From the NCBI GenBank assembly GCA_965230515.1, contig OZ246007.1, forward strand, positions 1,984,001 through 2,048,000: a stretch of 64,000 nt of DNA, in the 5' to 3' direction. The notes beneath the pieces are model-generated. The model searched no databases. It saw only the letters and a program-made list of their open reading frames with translations, and had not been told where the DNA came from. Numbering within the stretch: the stretch's first letter is position 1; each line of letters opens with the position of its first letter. This DNA comes from JAJFKB01 sp965230515 (lineage in GTDB: Bacteria > Pseudomonadota > Gammaproteobacteria > Pseudomonadales > IMCC2047). Shown here one piece after another: positions 44,724 to 52,668 of the stretch. The position numbers were made by a program, and so were the translations under genes.

Positions 44724-44751
44724 GACTTTGTTTATACTTTTAAGCTATAAT
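44724..44751 (+). promoter_or_regulatory. Candidate promoter of the LuxR-type regulator
   Basis: TATAAT at 44746-44751 is preceded at 16 bases by GACTTT (44724-44729). It would give a leader of about 65 bases. Confidence 0.4.
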
Positions 44752-44798
44752 AATGACCCCCTGGTGGTTTCTCCCTGGCTGGCCGAAAAATTACTCGG

Positions 44799-44811
44799 CC
44801 GAATAATTCGG
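44799..44811 (+). promoter_or_regulatory. Palindrome at the ribosome site of the LuxR-type regulator
   Basis: CCGAAT-A-ATTCGG is perfect and ends on the GGAG that precedes the GTG start by eight bases. It could be an autoregulatory operator or an RNA hairpin that hides the ribosome site. Confidence 0.45.
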
Positions 44812-44821
44812 AGCAAAGACC

Positions 44822-45913
44822 GTGATTCGATTACAATCCCAGGATTTAAAGGATGTGCTTGAAGTAGGCCGCTGCGCACTTGAGTGTGAGAGTATGGAGC
44901 GCCTGCAACAGGATACGTTGACACTCATTGAACGATCACTGGGTGCCCGCAGCAGTGTTTACGCCCATTTCAACAAGAATCAAAAACAGATCAAACTGAT
45001 TGAAGGCGCCGAGCACGGTGTGCCAAATGGCGCAATGGCGCGTTGGTGCTCCACCTATCATTCTGACGACCCTTTTATGCGTCGCTATCTGGCCAGACTG
45101 TCAACACCCTCCAATAACGTTATCGTTTCAAGCGACGTGATCAGTCACCAGGAATACATCTCCACCTCGTTTTACAACGAGTTTATGAAACCCCAATCGA
45201 TCTACCATGTGATGATTATCGGATTAGAATCTGATCGTGGCCCGATTGGCGTGTTTGGCCTTCATCGCTCAATCAGTGCGCCCGCATTCTCCAAGGCGGA
45301 GGTAGCCAAAGCCAACCTGCTGGTACCGCATTTAAAGGGTGCTGTTGAGCGCATCGCCGCAAGGGAACTACTCAGCGAGTGCCAGTGGATTGCAGACCGT
45401 TTCGCCAATGATCTGGCAAATGACGGGATTGCGATTATCGACCAGGATCTTAAAACGGTTTACATCAGTCAAAACGCACAACAGTTGCTCAGTTGTAACG
45501 ACCAGTTGCCGGATCAGTTTTTAATTGCCTGTGGCAACTGCCTGAGTACACATGATATCTCTGAGAAAACTGCCCACTTCTGTTTCAAAGCGGCAAGACG
45601 TACCGTTAGGGCCGAGATCAGCGCCCTGGAGTCGATCCATTCATCGCCACGCTTTATGATTCGTCTGGACGCTTCGCTGCAGGAGGTTCCGGGCAGCCCC
45701 CAAATCACCCGGCGCATGAAAAAAATGGGGCTTTCACGCCGCGAAATGGACGTAGCACAATTATCGAGCCAGGGCCTCACCAGTATGGCGATCGCCGACA
45801 AGCTCTTCATTAGCGTGCGCACGGTCAACAACCATCTCAGATCCATCTATGAAAAAGCCGGAGTGCACAACCGCGCCAGCCTGATCTACCGGCTAAACGA
45901 GCCACACCGGTAG
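44822..45913 (+). CDS. LuxR-type transcriptional regulator with N-terminal sensor
   Basis: The 363-residue protein has a GAF/PAS-like N-terminal region (MERLQQDTLTLIERSLGARSSVYAHF; YHVMIIGLESDRGPIGVFGLHRS). It ends in a LuxR HTH (LSRREMDVAQLSSQGLTSMAIADKLFISVRTVNNHLRSIYEKAGVHNRASLIYRL, residues ~302-357). It has no phospho-receiver and no autoinducer-type motif, so it probably senses a small ligand. The start is GTG. It is divergent from TonB receptor 2, its likely target. Confidence 0.85.
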   Translation: MIRLQSQDLKDVLEVGRCALECESMERLQQDTLTLIERSLGARSSVYAHFNKNQKQIKLIEGAEHGVPNGAMARWCSTYHSDDPFMRRYLARLSTPSNNVIVSSDVISHQEYISTSFYNEFMKPQSIYHVMIIGLESDRGPIGVFGLHRSISAPAFSKAEVAKANLLVPHLKGAVERIAARELLSECQWIADRFANDLANDGIAIIDQDLKTVYISQNAQQLLSCNDQLPDQFLIACGNCLSTHDISEKTAHFCFKAARRTVRAEISALESIHSSPRFMIRLDASLQEVPGSPQITRRMKKMGLSRREMDVAQLSSQGLTSMAIADKLFISVRTVNNHLRSIYEKAGVHNRASLIYRLNEPHR

Positions 45914-45928
45914 CTGCCCAGGCTGGTA

Positions 45929-46729
45929 TCACTGGCCGCTAAACTCCGGTTTGCGCTTCTCCAGAAACGCTGCGATCCCTTCCCGTCCATCCCGGGTTTT
46001 CGCATTGGCGGCAATCATGCGTGATTCCGAAATCATCTGCGTTTCAATCGTATTCTTTTCGGCACTGAGCACCAGGCGCTTGACCGCTGCAAATGCTCTG
46101 GTCGGACCGCATGCCAGTTGCTGTGCAATCTGATGAGCACGCTCCTGCAACGCCTCCGGTTCTACAACCTCGTTGACCAGTCCCCAATCAAGCGCTTCTG
46201 CGGCACTCAGCCTGCGGTTAAGCAACATCAGCTCCTTTGCTCTCTTCACACCCACCAGTTGCACCAGCAAGCTGGTGGCACCGCCATCGGGAGAAAGCCC
46301 GGCAGCCGTGTAGGCCGAAGTAAAGGAGGCTTTGCCCGAAGCCAGGGTATAGTCCCCCACTAGCGCCAGACCGAGACCGATTCCAGCCGCAGCACCGTTC
46401 ACTGCAGTGACCACCGGCGCTGACATTCTCATTAAGCGACTGAAGGCGTCATGGGCGTAAAAGGTGACTTTTTTCAGCTCTTCCGATATACCTTCACCTT
46501 TTTCGGCAAACGAGGCAAGATCGCCGCCCGCACAGAAAAGCTTGCCATGGGCGGTCAGCAGGACGGCTCGGACCGATGCATTCTCCTCACAGGCGATCAC
46601 CGCACGCTGCAGCTCCTCCGCCAACGCCAGATTAACAGTATTCGCGGCATCTGGCCGATTCAGGCAGATGGTCGCCAGTGCATTTTCGATGGAAAATTCA
46701 ATCGTACTGAATGGTTCGGATTGGGTCAT
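45929..46729 (-). CDS. Enoyl-CoA hydratase/isomerase (crotonase) family protein
   Basis: The 266-residue crotonase has oxyanion-hole segments FCAGGDL and NGAAAGIGLGLA. The usual hydratase Glu pair is altered: the first position reads SAYTAAGL (no Glu), while LSPDGGAT keeps an acidic residue as Asp, the pattern of PaaG/ECI-type enoyl-CoA isomerases. Isomerase activity is therefore likelier than hydration. The ATG at 46729 follows AAAGGAA; a GTG seven codons upstream is unsupported. It lies 42 bases behind the MBL gene. Confidence 0.85.
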   Translation of the reverse strand: MTQSEPFSTIEFSIENALATICLNRPDAANTVNLALAEELQRAVIACEENASVRAVLLTAHGKLFCAGGDLASFAEKGEGISEELKKVTFYAHDAFSRLMRMSAPVVTAVNGAAAGIGLGLALVGDYTLASGKASFTSAYTAAGLSPDGGATSLLVQLVGVKRAKELMLLNRRLSAAEALDWGLVNEVVEPEALQERAHQIAQQLACGPTRAFAAVKRLVLSAEKNTIETQMISESRMIAANAKTRDGREGIAAFLEKRKPEFSGQ

Positions 46730-46771
46730 GTTTGATTCCTTTATCAACACCTACAGGCAGACAGCCTGTGA

Positions 46772-47626
46772 TTACAACGGCGCAGCCGTCACGCTATAAC
46801 GACCGCGTTGATCACACATCAGTTTGCCGCAGGCCATTTCAATATCATGGGTAAAAAACAGCCGCCCCTCTCGCTCAACCAGATCGGCAAGCAGTGCGGA
46901 CTTCTCATCAATAAGTTTCTCCGGATAGCGATCATAACCCATGGTGATGGGCAGATGCACCCACGGCGCTCCCGGAATCAGATCTGCACAAAAAACCAGC
47001 GGCCCCTCATCCGTGGCAATTTCGGATAGCATTAACCCCGGCGTATGACCGTTTGAGAAAGTGAGCTTAACCCGCCCCTCCAATATCGAGGTTTGCTGAT
47101 CTCCGATCAGTTCCAGCCGTTTAGACTCGATCAACAGCGGACTTAGCGTTTCAATGAACGATGCCCGATCACGAGGGTGCGGCTGCAGGGCCCGTTGCCA
47201 GTGCCGTTCGGAGACCAAAAAGCGTGCTTTGGGAAACAGCAGCTGAGGCGCCTCATCTTCCCGCCAGGGCGTCAGCAGGCCACCCGCATGATCAAAGTGC
47301 AGATGGGACAAAACTACCGCATCGATATCCTGGTGACTCAGGCCCTGCTTTGCCAGGTTTTCCAGCAACCGATGCTCCGCTTCATTCACCCCGTAACGCT
47401 CGCGCAGATCCGGCGGAAAGAAGGCTCCGATACCGGTCTCGAACAGCACGTTCCTACCGTCATCGAACTGAACCAGCAAAGCTCTTGCCGCCAGGCTGAT
47501 TCGATTCTGCTCATCCACTTCAACCCATTTCGACCAAACAGCCCTGGGCGCGTTGCCAAACATGGCTCCGCCATCCAGGCGCTGGGTATTACCCTCTATT
47601 GCTGCCAGTTTCATTGTTTCACTCAT
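46772..47626 (-). CDS. MBL-fold metallo-hydrolase
   Basis: The 284-residue protein has the metal motif SHLHFDHAGG (H108, H110, D112, H113), FSNGHTPGLMLSEI with the next His, and FCADLIPGAPWVHLPITMGYD with the bridging Asp. There is no signal peptide, so it is a cytoplasmic hydrolase, possibly of a lactone or thioester. The AHL-lactonase and glyoxalase II families share these motifs; the substrate cannot be fixed. It forms a two-gene unit with the crotonase and is separated from the ALDH gene by a strong terminator. Confidence 0.82.
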   Translation of the reverse strand: MSETMKLAAIEGNTQRLDGGAMFGNAPRAVWSKWVEVDEQNRISLAARALLVQFDDGRNVLFETGIGAFFPPDLRERYGVNEAEHRLLENLAKQGLSHQDIDAVVLSHLHFDHAGGLLTPWREDEAPQLLFPKARFLVSERHWQRALQPHPRDRASFIETLSPLLIESKRLELIGDQQTSILEGRVKLTFSNGHTPGLMLSEIATDEGPLVFCADLIPGAPWVHLPITMGYDRYPEKLIDEKSALLADLVEREGRLFFTHDIEMACGKLMCDQRGRYSVTAAPL

Positions 47627-47648
47627 CTGAATTTACAAACTAAATATA

Positions 47649-47677
47649 CAAAAAAGGGTGCCACATCGCAGCACCCT
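47649..47677 (-). terminator. Intrinsic terminator after the aldehyde dehydrogenase gene
   Basis: On the minus strand AGGGTGC / GCACCCT forms a perfect seven-pair stem with a nine-base loop, followed by six T's. It lies 31 bases past the ALDH stop and ends that transcript. Confidence 0.85.
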
Positions 47678-47707
47678 GTCATGATACACAACCCTTGAAC
47701 GGAATAA

Positions 47708-49114
47708 TCAGGCTTTATTAATGTTCACCACCTGCATAGCGGTAAACTCCTCCAGCCCCTCTTTGCCCCACTCCACGCCCATACCGGACTCTTTGGCGGG
47801 AGGAAATGGAATATGAGGGCCGAAGGCACAGTGCTGGTTCACCCACACGGTACCACTGTCCAGTCGTGACGCCACCTGCTGCGCGCGCTCCAGATTACCG
47901 GACCAGACCGAACCTCCCAGGCCATAGGGGGAGTTATTGGCTCTGGCGATCACATCATCCAGATCACTGTAACGAATAATCGGCAGTACCGGACCAAAGG
48001 GCTCTTCGTCCACCACCGGAGTCCCGTCCTCGATATCCCGCACCACTGTGAGAGGCACATAGTAACCGGGCTTATCCGGTATCTCGCCACCGGCGATGAT
48101 ACGCCCGGTGTTTTTGGCACTCTCGATATAATGGCACACTTTCTCAAACTGCATTTTGTTTTGTACCGGACCAAACTGCGTACCGGGTTCCGAGCCATCA
48201 CCCACCACCGCCTGCTCAGCCATAGCAGCAATCTCGTCACACATTTGATCATAGATACTGTCATGCACATAGAGCCGTTTCAGAGCGATACAGACCTGGC
48301 CACTGTTCAGAAAAGCCGACCCGAAAACGCCGGCCGCAATCTGTTCGGGGTCCGCATCATCCAGCACAATTGCCGCATCGTTGCCCCCCAGCTCCAGCGT
48401 TACCCGCTTTAACGTTCCGGAAGCACTGGCCATGATCGCCTTGCCGGTCGGCGTTGAACCGGTAAAGGAGATTTTGGCAATGTTTGGATGCGTGGTGATC
48501 GCTGGCCCCAGATTGTTATTGTCGGCTATGATGTTCAGTACACCCGGAGGGAAGATATCCTTAACAATCTCTCCCAACAGCAACGCGGTGAGCGGAGTAG
48601 TGGGTGCCGGCTTAAGAATCAGACAATTACCCGCTAGCAACGCTGGTGCCAGCTTATACACAGCAATCAGGAAGGGAAAATTCCAGGGCATGATGCCCGC
48701 CACCACTCCCAGTGGTTTGCGGTGAATCTCCACTCGCTGTGCATCATCTTCCAGCAACACTTCACTGGGCAGATCCTGCCCTGCAAAATGACGGCAGAAT
48801 ATCTCAGCAAAACCGACCTCGGCCGCCGCCTGCTCCAGAGGTTTGCCCTGCTCACCAGTCAGTACGTGTGTTACCCGCTCCGCGTTGGCATTGATCGCAT
48901 CGGCTACATTTATCAGCAGCGCCTGACGCTCGGCAATGGGTGTTTGGCTCCACGCAGGAAATGCACGATTGGCTGCCGCGACCGCCTGATCGAGCTGCTC
49001 ATTATCTGCCACGGGACATTGTGCCAGTACGGTTTCATTCGCCGGATTGATCACATCCATGCTCTCTGCGCCGGCCACCAATTGCCCATCAATCAGTAAA
49101 CGGTATTCACTCAT
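47708..49114 (-). CDS. NAD(P)-dependent aldehyde dehydrogenase
   Basis: The 468-residue enzyme has oxyanion Asn145 in MPWNFPF, FTGSTPTGKAI for the cofactor, general base Glu241 in LELGGNDAAIV and nucleophile Cys275 in NSGQVCIALKR. It oxidises an aldehyde to the acid in the cytoplasm. With the QHNDH genes 7 kb away and two acyl-CoA synthetases directly upstream, it likely handles the aldehyde released by amine oxidation. It is 52 bases downstream of the first synthetase gene. Confidence 0.94.
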   Translation of the reverse strand: MSEYRLLIDGQLVAGAESMDVINPANETVLAQCPVADNEQLDQAVAAANRAFPAWSQTPIAERQALLINVADAINANAERVTHVLTGEQGKPLEQAAAEVGFAEIFCRHFAGQDLPSEVLLEDDAQRVEIHRKPLGVVAGIMPWNFPFLIAVYKLAPALLAGNCLILKPAPTTPLTALLLGEIVKDIFPPGVLNIIADNNNLGPAITTHPNIAKISFTGSTPTGKAIMASASGTLKRVTLELGGNDAAIVLDDADPEQIAAGVFGSAFLNSGQVCIALKRLYVHDSIYDQMCDEIAAMAEQAVVGDGSEPGTQFGPVQNKMQFEKVCHYIESAKNTGRIIAGGEIPDKPGYYVPLTVVRDIEDGTPVVDEEPFGPVLPIIRYSDLDDVIARANNSPYGLGGSVWSGNLERAQQVASRLDSGTVWVNQHCAFGPHIPFPPAKESGMGVEWGKEGLEEFTAMQVVNINKA

Positions 49115-49166
49115 TTTGTTTCCCCTGTCGGTTTCATTCTGTATTAAGGGTATACGCTGGCAGTAC

Positions 49167-50843
49167 CTACAACCCCAACTCCTGTTCCATCATCTCACGC
49201 ATTTTGAATTTCTGGATTTTCCCGGTAACTGTCATAGGATACGCATCAACCAGTTTCACATACTGCGGTATTTTAAAATGCGCTATCTTGTCCTTGCAGA
49301 AGGCTTTCACCTCCTCTACATCTAGCGACTCGTCTTGATGTGCTTGAACCCATGCGCAGACCTGTTCGCCAAAACGCTCGTCTTTAATTCCGAATACCTG
49401 CACCTCCTGTATTTTGGGGTGCGTGTACAGAAACTCCTCCACTTCACGAGGATAGACATTTTCTCCACCACGAATAATCATATCCTTCAGCCGCCCCACC
49501 ACCTGCACATAGCCTTCAGCATCCATAATGCCAATATCGCCGGAGTGCAGCCAGCCTTCAGGATCAATGGTATCTGCCGTTTTTTGCACATCATTCCAAT
49601 ATCCCTGCATCACCGAGTAACCCCGGCAACAGATTTCGCCTTTCTCTCCGGTCGGCACCACCGTTCCCTGCTCATCAATCAGTTTGATCTCGAGGTGTGG
49701 TCCCGGTTGCCCCACGGTACTGACCCGCTTCTCAAGCGGATCATCCACGGCGGTCATATGGTTAACCGGGCTGGTTTCAGTCTGCCCATAGGCAATCAAT
49801 ACCTCAGACATATGCATATCCTTTAGCACTCGCTTCATTACCTCGACCGGACAGGGTGAGCCGGCCATGATCCCGGTGCGCAAACTACTCAGGTCAAACT
49901 GATCAAATTGCGGGTGTTCCAGCTCGGCAATAAACATCGTTGGCACACCATGCAGCGCGGTACAACGCTCCTCTTCAACCGCCTGCAGGGTGGTGAGCGG
50001 ATCAAAAGCGTCACCGGGAAAAACCGCAGCCGATCCGTGGGTAACACAGGCCAGATTGCCCATGACCATTCCAAAACAGTGATAAAGCGGTACCGGAATA
50101 CACAGCTTGTCCTGCTCACTCAGGCGCATGCCGTCTCCAACAATCTTGCCATTGTTGAGAATATTGATATGGGTCAGCGTAGCGCCCTTGGGGTTTCCGG
50201 TCGTGCCACTGGTAAACTGGATGTTGATGGGGTCCTCCGGCGACAGCGTTTTTTGCAGTTCTGCCAGACGTTCATACTCCAGACTGCCACCGCGTGTGAC
50301 CACCTCACATAGATTCAGCATTCCCGGCGTGGCCTCTGAACCCATACGAATAACAGTAGTCAGATGCGGCAGTTTATCTGCCTTGAGCTGCCCCGGCTCA
50401 CAGCTTGCCAGTTCCGGCGCCAGAGTCTGCAACATCTCCAGATATTCACTGCTCTTGAAACGTTCGGCACTGATAATGGCTTTGCACTCCACCTTGTTCA
50501 GCGCATATTCCAGTTCATAGAGGCGGTAAGCGGGATTAATGCAAACCATAATGGCGCCAATACGCGCCGTGGCAAACTGCGTCAAACACCACTCGTAGCA
50601 GTTGGGTGCCCAGATGCCAACACGATCCCCTTTCCCAATCCCTATCGCCAGCATGCCAGTGGCCAGCCGGTCAATTTCATCGAGATACTCACGATAGCTC
50701 CACCGAATATCCTGATGGCGGGAAATCAAGGCAGGATGATCCGGATACTGCTGAACCGTTAGTTCCAGCTGCTCGCCAATCGTTTTTTGCAACAGGGGGG
50801 GGCTGGTCACTCCCTGCACAAAGCTGCTGTCAAGTTGGATCAT
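49167..50843 (-). CDS. Acyl-CoA synthetase, ACSF2-like
   Basis: The 558-residue AMP-forming ligase has the P-loop-like FTSGTTGNPKGATLTH, IAYGQTETSPVNHMT, and WLHSGDIGIMDAEGYVQVVGRLKDMIIRGGENVYPREVEEFL. The final catalytic Lys is in YPMTVTGKIQKFKMR. Overall it resembles medium-chain ACSF2/FadD-type enzymes. It activates a fatty or aryl acid to the CoA thioester. It belongs to the synthetase-synthetase-ALDH unit. Confidence 0.93.
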   Translation of the reverse strand: MIQLDSSFVQGVTSPPLLQKTIGEQLELTVQQYPDHPALISRHQDIRWSYREYLDEIDRLATGMLAIGIGKGDRVGIWAPNCYEWCLTQFATARIGAIMVCINPAYRLYELEYALNKVECKAIISAERFKSSEYLEMLQTLAPELASCEPGQLKADKLPHLTTVIRMGSEATPGMLNLCEVVTRGGSLEYERLAELQKTLSPEDPINIQFTSGTTGNPKGATLTHINILNNGKIVGDGMRLSEQDKLCIPVPLYHCFGMVMGNLACVTHGSAAVFPGDAFDPLTTLQAVEEERCTALHGVPTMFIAELEHPQFDQFDLSSLRTGIMAGSPCPVEVMKRVLKDMHMSEVLIAYGQTETSPVNHMTAVDDPLEKRVSTVGQPGPHLEIKLIDEQGTVVPTGEKGEICCRGYSVMQGYWNDVQKTADTIDPEGWLHSGDIGIMDAEGYVQVVGRLKDMIIRGGENVYPREVEEFLYTHPKIQEVQVFGIKDERFGEQVCAWVQAHQDESLDVEEVKAFCKDKIAHFKIPQYVKLVDAYPMTVTGKIQKFKMREMMEQELGL

Positions 50844-50909
50844 TTGGCCATTCTCCAGGACTCAAGAAGCACATGGTATTGCATACTCCAGTGCTGAAAC
50901 TACAGTTAT

Positions 50910-52520
50910 TCATGATTGGCCCTGCCACTCGCGCTCGCGCAATTCAACTCGCCGAATCTTGCCGCTGATAGTTTTTGGCAGTTCCTCGACAAATTCAATT
51001 TTACGGGGGTACTTGTAGGGTGCGGTAACCTGTTTGACATGGTCCTTCAAAGCCTGACTCAAGGCTTCGGATGCTTCATGGGCCGGCGTTAACACAACAA
51101 AGGCTTTCACCACCTCACCCCGGTCTGGGTCGGGACTGGAGACCACCGCCGATTCCGCCACCGCCTCATGTTCAAGCAGCGCACTTTCAACCTCAAAGGG
51201 GCCGATACGATAACCGGATGAAAGAATGACATCATCGGAACGGCTGACAAACCAGAAATAGCCATCTTCATCCATGGTCGCCCGGTCGCCGGTCAGATAC
51301 CAATCTCCCTTGAAGCAGCCTGCGGTTTTTTCCGGCTGGTTTTTGTATTCGAGAAACAATCCCTGCGGTCGTTGCGGGTTAACGCGCACAGCAATATCGC
51401 CCTCTGTATTCACCGCTGCGATTTGCCCATCATGATCGATAACCTGAAGATCAATACCGGGAGCGGGTTTGCCCATTGAGCCGAACCGTGGCTCTACGCC
51501 CGGGAAGTTGCCACAAAGAATCACCGTTTCCGTTTGGCCATAACCGTCACGAATGGTAATTCCGGTGGCTTTTTTCCAGACATTGATCACTTCCGGGTTG
51601 AGGGGCTCCCCGGCCGCAACACAGTGGCGCAGGCTGCCGAAATCATATTGCTTCAAATCCTGCTGCACCAGCATGCGATAGATGGTCGGCGCACCGCAGA
51701 CAGTGGTAATAGGGTACTTCCCCATCAGCTTGAGTGTTTTATCCGGGTCGAAACCGCTGGTATGATGAACAAAAATTGCAGCGCCGCAGTTCCAGGGACC
51801 AAAATAACTGCTCCAGGCCGCTTTCGCCCAGCCGGTATCACTGATATTCCAGTGCAGATCATCCTCTTTCAGGTCTAACCAGTATTTTCCGGTGGTACTG
51901 TGCGCCAGCCCGTAACTGTGGCTGTGCATCGCCATTTTTGGATAGCCGGTTGTACCTGAGGTAAAGTAGCAAAGTGCCGGTGCTTCAGCTTTGGTCTGTT
52001 CAGCCGGAAAGTCAGATGAAGCCTGACCGAGTGCTGCAGTATAATCGATCCAGCCATCTCTAGGCCCGTCGATCACCAGTTTAGCCTGCAGGCTTGGACA
52101 TTGACCCAGCACCTGCTCCAGCTTCTCAGCGCCATCCCTATCCGTAATTATACAGCTCGCTTCAGCGGTGTTAATGCGATAAGCCAGATCATTGGCCGCC
52201 AGCTGCATGGTACCGGGTGACACAATAGCACCCATCCTCAAGCAGGCGGTCACGCTTTCCCACCAGGCAATCTGACGCCCCAGCATGACCACCACGGTAT
52301 CTCCGCAAGTTACTCCGGCTTCGAGAAGGACATTGGCCAACCGGCGTGAAGCGATGCTGATATCCCTGAAGCTTTTCTTTATTTCATTTCCCGAATCATC
52401 CACCCACAGCATCGCCTGCTTTTCTGGGTCTTCCGCCCAGCGGTCGATCACATCAGTTGCAAAGTTAAAGTATTCCGGGCGAGGCCACTGAAAAGTGGTA
52501 TAAAGTTCCGAGTAGCTCAT
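50910..52520 (-). CDS. Acyl-CoA synthetase, ACSM-like medium-chain ligase
   Basis: The ~536-residue AMP-forming ligase has FTSGTTGYPKMAMHSHSYG, RDGYGQTETVI and WYLTGDRATMDEDGYFWFVSRSDDVILSSGYRIGPFEVES, with catalytic Lys in LPKTISGKIRRVELR. The N-terminal PRPEYFNFATDVIDRWAEDPEKQAMLWV and the lack of a CoA-ligase extension match medium-chain ACSM enzymes more than acetate synthetase. I chose the ATG at 52520 (MSYSELY), with GGAG about 12 bases before it. In-frame ATG 52541 and TTG 52568 are alternatives. Confidence 0.9.
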   Translation of the reverse strand: MSYSELYTTFQWPRPEYFNFATDVIDRWAEDPEKQAMLWVDDSGNEIKKSFRDISIASRRLANVLLEAGVTCGDTVVVMLGRQIAWWESVTACLRMGAIVSPGTMQLAANDLAYRINTAEASCIITDRDGAEKLEQVLGQCPSLQAKLVIDGPRDGWIDYTAALGQASSDFPAEQTKAEAPALCYFTSGTTGYPKMAMHSHSYGLAHSTTGKYWLDLKEDDLHWNISDTGWAKAAWSSYFGPWNCGAAIFVHHTSGFDPDKTLKLMGKYPITTVCGAPTIYRMLVQQDLKQYDFGSLRHCVAAGEPLNPEVINVWKKATGITIRDGYGQTETVILCGNFPGVEPRFGSMGKPAPGIDLQVIDHDGQIAAVNTEGDIAVRVNPQRPQGLFLEYKNQPEKTAGCFKGDWYLTGDRATMDEDGYFWFVSRSDDVILSSGYRIGPFEVESALLEHEAVAESAVVSSPDPDRGEVVKAFVVLTPAHEASEALSQALKDHVKQVTAPYKYPRKIEFVEELPKTISGKIRRVELREREWQGQS

Positions 52521-52668
52521 GGTTTTGACCAGCTCCGACATTGTGGCAAACGCTTGCAGTGTAACCAACGCAAGCGGCCAAACCTATAGGTAATTTGACT
52601 CAAAAACGGAGCAGGAGCCTTTTACCAACGGCCCCTGTTCCCACGGTGGTGCACCGAGTTACTTGCGC

